Positions 59,721-64,000 of a stretch of DNA of 64,000 nucleotides are shown here, one piece after another. The notes beneath the pieces were generated by a model. That model saw only the letters and a program-made list of their open reading frames with translations, did no database searches and was not told the DNA's origin. Numbering within the stretch: position 1 is the first letter of the stretch; each line of letters opens with the position of its first letter. Source of the stretch: Cladorrhinum sp. PSN259 (taxonomy: Eukaryota > Ascomycota > Sordariomycetes > Sordariales > Podosporaceae); contig MU867096.1 in NCBI GenBank assembly GCA_033725935.1, forward strand, positions 310,001-374,000. Direction: 5' to 3'. A program made the position numbers and the translations under genes.

Positions 59721-60286
59721 TGTGGATTGTGTCTGGGTGTCTTGGTTGGTAGTGGGGGTTAGTTTTCAGGGTGTTTCTTGTCGCAAACCGCACCTCGAAA
59801 TTCTTCGAGCTTTGATCCAGACTGCAGCGGCAGAATCTTTACTTTTAGCGGGGGGACTTTTGACCGCCTTTGGAGGGGTCCCACATTTGATGTGGGCGCC
59901 GTTGATTTGGTCTGTACTTCTGATATGAAGAACAAGTTCATGGAAGCGTTTCTGATTTCAGTTAAAGGTTTCTTGGGAGAACAACACGTATGCCTTTTCA
60001 TGTGCAATGAACTGTCTGCAGACAGTAATATAATGCCTAACTGACTGAGGGGCTTCCCAAAATGCATTTTACCAAGCGTTCACCGGAACGCCCTCGGTCG
60101 GATACAAGTGTCCAAAACCAATTACCTCATGTTTTTTGAGTGCAATTGAGTGTGTTTAGATTGCTATATACGCACAATGCAAACAATAAAAGATGAGACA
60201 ATTCATATTATGTGAAAGGTAAAAGAGATGATGATGTCGTTGTTCAGGTCAGTTTGACGTCGAATGGACATGGAAGTTTAAGTAAC

Positions 60287-60296
60287 ATTGGCCAAT
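60287..60296. promoter_or_regulatory. Palindromic CCAAT box (attggccaat)
   Basis: A perfect inverted pair gives a CCAAT box on both strands, 240 bases before the complex I start. CCAAT boxes are bound by the Hap2/3/5 complex, which in fungi regulates respiratory genes. Binding here is inferred. Confidence 0.45.
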
Positions 60297-60365
60297 GAGA
60301 TCACTCTCAATTGAACCACCCCTGTCCTCGGATTAACGCCCTGCCGCTGGCTGGAGCTGTGGTGT

Positions 60366-60372
60366 CCAATCA
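60366..60372 (+). promoter_or_regulatory. CCAATCA box
   Basis: A match to the fungal Hap/CBC consensus CCAATCA, about 165 bases before the complex I start codon. Function is inferred from the motif alone. Confidence 0.45.
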
Positions 60373-60535
60373 GTGAGCTTGGCACTGTGAGGTTGATTCC
60401 CGCAGTGACGACCTCGACTCCCGGAGAAAGACGACCCCCCCACCCATTTCGCAAGCTCAGTGCTAGCCATTGACGCCTGGAGAAGAGGCCCAATCTCCCC
60501 TCCATCTCCAGTCAACATCACACCACAGCGACACA

Positions 60536-62493
60536 ATGGCGTCGCTATACAGGCTGGCCAGCCGCAGCGCCAAGCGGTTGAGCTTGAGGCCATCTTTGTC
60601 GCCAGTGTCGTCAACGTCGCCCATCACCAGCCCGCTCGCGGCCCGCGCATTCTCCGCCTCAGCCCTCCGTCGCTATGCCGATGCCCAGCCCTACGAGGGC
60701 ACCCGTCTCGTTCCCGTCGCTGCCGATTTCCAGACCCCCGTCGATCCCTACAGCCATCTCCAGTCGAAAGAGGAGGCAGTGAAAAAGGCGCGCGACGAGA
60801 GCGTCGAGGACCGCAAGATTCGCCACTACACAGTCAACTTTGGTCCCCAGCATCCTGCCGCCCACGGTGTGCTGCGTCTGATTCTGGAGCTAAGTGGTGA
60901 AGAGATCATTCGTGCCGACCCCCATGTCGGCCTCCTCCACCGTGGAACTGAGAAGCTGTGCGAGTACAAGACCTACCTCCAGGCTCTCCCCTACTTCGAC
61001 CGTCTCGACTACGTTTCCATGATGACCAACGAGCAATGTTTCTCCCTGGCTGTTGAGAAGCTCCTCAACATCGAGATTCCGGAACGTGCCAAGTTTATCC
61101 GTACTTTGTTCGGCGAGATCACCCGTGTCCTGAACCACCTCATGTCAGTCTTGTCGCACGCCATGGACGTTGGTGCACTCACACCCTTCCTGTGGGGTTT
61201 TGAGGAGAGAGAGAAGCTTATGGTGAGTGGATCACTGGTGACATGTGTGCACACCTGGTTTGGAAATCAAGACAGTCTTTTGGTTTTGAAAGCCAGCGAT
61301 ATCATAATGTTTCCTCCTATAAACCCATCGAGAACTCATCGCAAACGCCGTTTCATAAATCATCCGGAAAGCATGGGCAAACCCTTTTATTACCCGCCGA
61401 TATCATAGCAGACCCCTTTTCATAAACTCATTGAAAATCCACGTGAACCCCTTTTCATAGCGGATGGAAACCCCACCGAAATAGCCCATCTTTCCCATTC
61501 TATAAAGCATTGCAAATCCATCGCAAACTCCAGGTATAAGAAAACCAAGGCAAAATGCTAATAAACATGCTAGGAATTCTATGAGCGCGTCTCCGGTGCG
61601 CGTCTTCACGCCGCCTACGTTCGCCCCGGCGGCGTTCACCAAGATATCCCTGTCGGTCTCCTTGACGACATCTACCAATGGGCTACCCAGTTCGGTGATC
61701 GCATTGACGAAACCGAGGAAATGTTGACGGATAACCGCATCTGGATCAACCGTCTCAAGGGTGTTGGTGTCGTCTCCGCTGCCGAGGCCCTGAACCTCTC
61801 GTTTACCGGTGTTATGCTGCGTGGTTCCGGCGTTCCTTTCGATATCCGCAAGAACCAGCCCTATGATGCTTACGACCAGGTTGAGTTCGACGTTCCCGTC
61901 GGTATCAACGGCGACTGCTACGACCGCTACCTGTGCCGTATGGAGGAGTTCCGTCAGTCCCTCCGCATCATCCACCAATGTCTCAATAAGATGCCCGCCG
62001 GCCCGGTCCGTGTTGAGGATTACAAGATCTCCCCACCTCCCCGTACCGCTATGAAGGAGAACATGGAGGCCCTTATCCACCACTTCCTTCTCTATACCAA
62101 GGGTTATACCGTGCCTCCTGGCGATACTTACTCGGCTATTGAGGCTCCCAAGGGAGAAATGGGTGTATACGTTGTCAGTGATGGTACCGAGAGGCCATAC
62201 CGCGTCCATATCCGCGCTCCCGGCTTTGCTCATCTCAGCGGTTTCGACCACATCTCTAAGGGCCATCTTTTAGCCGATGCTGTTGCTGTTATCGGTACTA
62301 TGGATTTAGTTTTTGGTAAGTTTGCTAATTTTTTTAACCCCCCCTCCCATCCCTTATGAAAATTAGGCCTAAAACGGCCTACAAATGTGGCGATATAACT
62401 CAAGACTTCATAGGCATAAAAATGATATGAGAAATAAAAGGAGCAATGCTGACTTGTCTTTTTCACCCTAATTTAGGCGAGGTCGATCGGTAA
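60536..62493 (+). CDS. nuo-49: NADH:ubiquinone oxidoreductase 49 kDa subunit (NDUFS2/Nuo49)
   Basis: Core peripheral-arm subunit of mitochondrial complex I, lining the quinone site next to cluster N2. Exons 60536-61222, 61574-62315 and 62477-62493 give 481 residues. The first 45 residues are a mitochondrial presequence (MASLYRLASRSAKRLSLRPS), rich in Arg/Ser. Conserved blocks are NFGPQHPAAHGVLR (quinone-site His pair), GLLHRGTEKL, YFDRLDYVSMMTNEQ, EITRVLNHL, then GARLHAAYVRPGG, GFAHLSGFDHISKGH and the end DLVFGEVDR. The last exon is only 17 bases and completes the invariant FGEVDR terminus. The first intron is 351 bases, about five times longer than usual here; the second is 161 bases. CCAAT boxes upstream fit Hap control of respiratory genes. 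No catalytic residue is missing. Confidence 0.97.
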
Positions 62494-62745
62494 ACAGAAA
62501 GACAAACGAGGGCGAAGCTAGACGATTCTTTGAAAGAACGCATAAGCAGAGGCAAGGATTCTTCTGAATGTAAATAAAAACCTCAGCAGCAGCAAAATAG
62601 AATGAAGATACCAATGAGAAAGATCATGAGAAAGCCTAGAAATAATTAGGCCGGAAAGATGCTGATGTTAGTTGACCTCTATTTTTTAGGCGAGAAATGG
62701 CGTTGACGTAGCGAGACGTATAGGGTACGTTGTGTTTTCTTTTAC

Positions 62746-64000
62746 TTATGTGGATCTGCGACCGCTTCTGCCGGCTCTATCTCTTCTGCCGCCGCCGGTT
62801 GTCTCGAACTCGTCATCGGCTTCGTAACTATCTTCATCGTCTGTGTTGGGGCTATAGAGGGTTGCGTGCCCGAATGGCGAAGAGAAGGGTATGTTAGGGT
62901 TAGTAGGGTGGGGGTTGAACGGACTTCTTAGGCTGCAGTTGCGCCAGGAGGGCATGTGGCACTCGAGTCCCTCGGGTCCGGCACCCATCGGCAGGCCTGT
63001 CGTTACTGTCACAGGCGTGCGGGGATATGTCGATGCGTGTTGGAAAGACGCAGAGGCGTGCGGTTGGGATCCGGACGCGTGCCGGGGACAGGCGGATGTG
63101 TGCCCTTGCTGCCGGAAGGCATGTTGTTGTCCTGCGGAGGCCTGGTTGCTGGATCCGGAGGCATGGCCGTGCGCTTGGGATGCATTCTGAGGATTCACGG
63201 GGGTATGCGGCTCTTGCCCGGGGGCATGAATTGGCACGGGATTGGGATGGTTGCCAAGCGCGGAGGGGAAAGAGTAGTCGTGGCCGGGAGTTCTGTACGG
63301 ACCCGGGCCGGCAGATACATAGGGGAAGTTACGGGTGACTTGAGCCGAGGTAGCCCACGGGTGAGCGCCACGGGTGATGCTGTCGCTGTGCGCAGTGGCG
63401 GGCTCAGGGGCACCGGGGAAGAGCGTGTAGGGCGGAGGCGAGCCGGAAGGGTACGGCCGCCCGGCCGCAATGATGGAAGGATCGGCCGCCATAATGGAGG
63501 GCTGCTCGGTATATTGAGGGGGCTGGGAAGCCTGGGAGGCTTGGGAATCTTGCCGGGACATAAGATAGGCCTGCTGGGAGACTCTCCAGGCCTGCCGATA
63601 ATCCCGGAATGCTTGTTGGGCTGCGTGATATGCCCGCTGAGATGCCTCGTAGGCGTGCTCGGATTCTTGGCAGGCGTGCTGTGAGGATTCTGCCGCCTGT
63701 TCAGGGGCCTCAGGGGTGTTCTGCGGGGCCGGACATACCTGCTGAGGGTAGGTATACTTGTTGGGGGGAGTTGTATACGGGTCCCGAGGAGGCTGTGCGG
63801 CATGCTCCGGTGTCTGAGGGGCCTGCTGAGAAGTCTGGGAGGTGTATTGGATAGACCGAAATGCCGGCGGAACACTTACCACGATTTGCGGAACAGATTG
63901 GTAGGCATGACCCTGAATAGTCACTCCACGGCCGGGTGCTCGCATCGGCTGACCGGTATACTGAACATGGCCGAACCCAGGCGGATGTCCACCTTGTCTC
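62746..64000 (-). CDS. Repeat-rich Gln/Ala/His/Pro protein of unknown function (5' end beyond window)
   Basis: The open frame runs from the window edge to a stop at 62746. The N terminus is outside, because the frame continues upstream of the Met at 63945 as GFGHVQYTGQP. I do not recognise a family. The visible part of about 417 residues is low complexity. One block (about 63570-63690) has Ala-x-x-Ser-x-x-Ala spacing, such as SQHACQESEHAYEASQRAYH and AAQQAFRDYRQAWRVSQQAY. A second block (63010-63190) repeats HASGS, QASAG and HASAS units. The end is acidic then Arg/Gly-rich (DDEDSYEADDEFE, RRDRAGRSGRR). No membrane segment or enzyme motif is seen. The uniform open frame and a plausible stop favour a real gene, but introns beyond the edge cannot be assessed. 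Confidence 0.6.
   Translation of the reverse strand, partial: RQGGHPPGFGHVQYTGQPMRAPGRGVTIQGHAYQSVPQIVVSVPPAFRSIQYTSQTSQQAPQTPEHAAQPPRDPYTTPPNKYTYPQQVCPAPQNTPEAPEQAAESSQHACQESEHAYEASQRAYHAAQQAFRDYRQAWRVSQQAYLMSRQDSQASQASQPPQYTEQPSIMAADPSIIAAGRPYPSGSPPPYTLFPGAPEPATAHSDSITRGAHPWATSAQVTRNFPYVSAGPGPYRTPGHDYSFPSALGNHPNPVPIHAPGQEPHTPVNPQNASQAHGHASGSSNQASAGQQHAFRQQGHTSACPRHASGSQPHASASFQHASTYPRTPVTVTTGLPMGAGPEGLECHMPSWRNCSLRSPFNPHPTNPNIPFSSPFGHATLYSPNTDDEDSYEADDEFETTGGGRRDRAGRSGRRST

Larger units (their letters stand above)
59721..60535. promoter_or_regulatory. Divergent promoter region RPC40 / complex I 49 kDa subunit
   Basis: 815 bases between two housekeeping genes pointing away from each other, with two CCAAT-box sequences near the complex I side annotated separately. 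The frames at 59722-60067 are short and overlapping. Confidence 0.5.

Noticed and set aside
61403..62266. 287-codon minus-strand frame across the nuo-49 intron
   Set aside because: Mostly antisense to the conserved second exon of nuo-49; the intron part merely happens to be open.
62956..63684. 242-codon plus-strand frame
   Set aside because: Overlaps the repeat-rich minus-strand gene, and its Gly/Arg/Cys composition is what the reverse of Ala/Gln/Pro codons gives.

Overview
The window reads as nuclear DNA of a filamentous ascomycete (Pezizomycotina, most likely a Sordariomycete). The support is single-gene transcription units, short GT-AG introns (mostly 52 to 95 bases), long Ser/Pro/Gln-rich disordered tails, a fungus-only Zn2Cys6 factor, and clear orthologues of core fungal genes. 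No bacterial-style operons, CRISPR arrays, plasmid functions or intact transposons were seen. Exon joins were built by hand from splice signals and reading-frame continuity, and nearly all models close exactly on a stop codon.

Layout: 1-836 5' part of a Nup84/Nup107 nucleoporin gene (-); 1594-1962 CMC4 twin-CX9C protein (-); 3154-3546 SUMO (+); 4716-7411 three-LIM paxillin-like protein (-); 9052-10895 monocarboxylate-type MFS transporter (+); 11207-13531 a single-chain fusion of succinyl-CoA-synthetase alpha and beta modules (-); 13654-14153 COX19 (-); 14901-17441 dynamin DNM1 (+); 18376-21110 glutamate carboxypeptidase II-like M28 peptidase (-); 25083-30132 Bem3-type PX-PH-RhoGAP (+); 31016-34098 Zn2Cys6 transcription factor (+); 37367-38239 conserved fungal protein of unknown function (-); 43265-46259 BTB-domain protein (-); 48131-49396 PXR1 G-patch protein (-); 50241-51289 unrecognised nuclear-looking charged protein (+); 51700-52117 COX17 (-); about 52462-52719 a tRNA-derived SINE-like element (-); 52965-56016 TEL2 (-); 56575-58005 UBA3 NEDD8 E1 (+); 58617-59720 RPC40 (-); 60536-62493 complex I 49 kDa subunit (+); 62746-64000 repeat-rich unknown protein, 5' end outside the window (-).

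How the genes relate: most are housekeeping genes placed by divergent or convergent neighbourhood rather than by pathway. Two loose themes stand out. One is mitochondrial: CMC4, COX19 and COX17 (intermembrane-space copper or cytochrome-oxidase assembly proteins), the fused CoA ligase, DNM1 and the 49 kDa subunit. The other is ubiquitin-like modifiers (SUMO, UBA3). PXR1 and TEL2, both tied to telomeres, flank the unrecognised nuclear gene and COX17.

The most unusual object is the alpha-beta CoA-ligase fusion. It keeps the phospho-histidine motif and both CoA-ligase modules, but its middle ATP-grasp section is shortened and has lost recognisable nucleotide and metal motifs. Four small genes (CMC4, COX19, COX17 and the ends of PXR1) are split into exons too short to show as long open frames. 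Long stretches with no supportable gene lie at 21.1-25.1, 34.1-37.4 and 38.2-43.3 kb.
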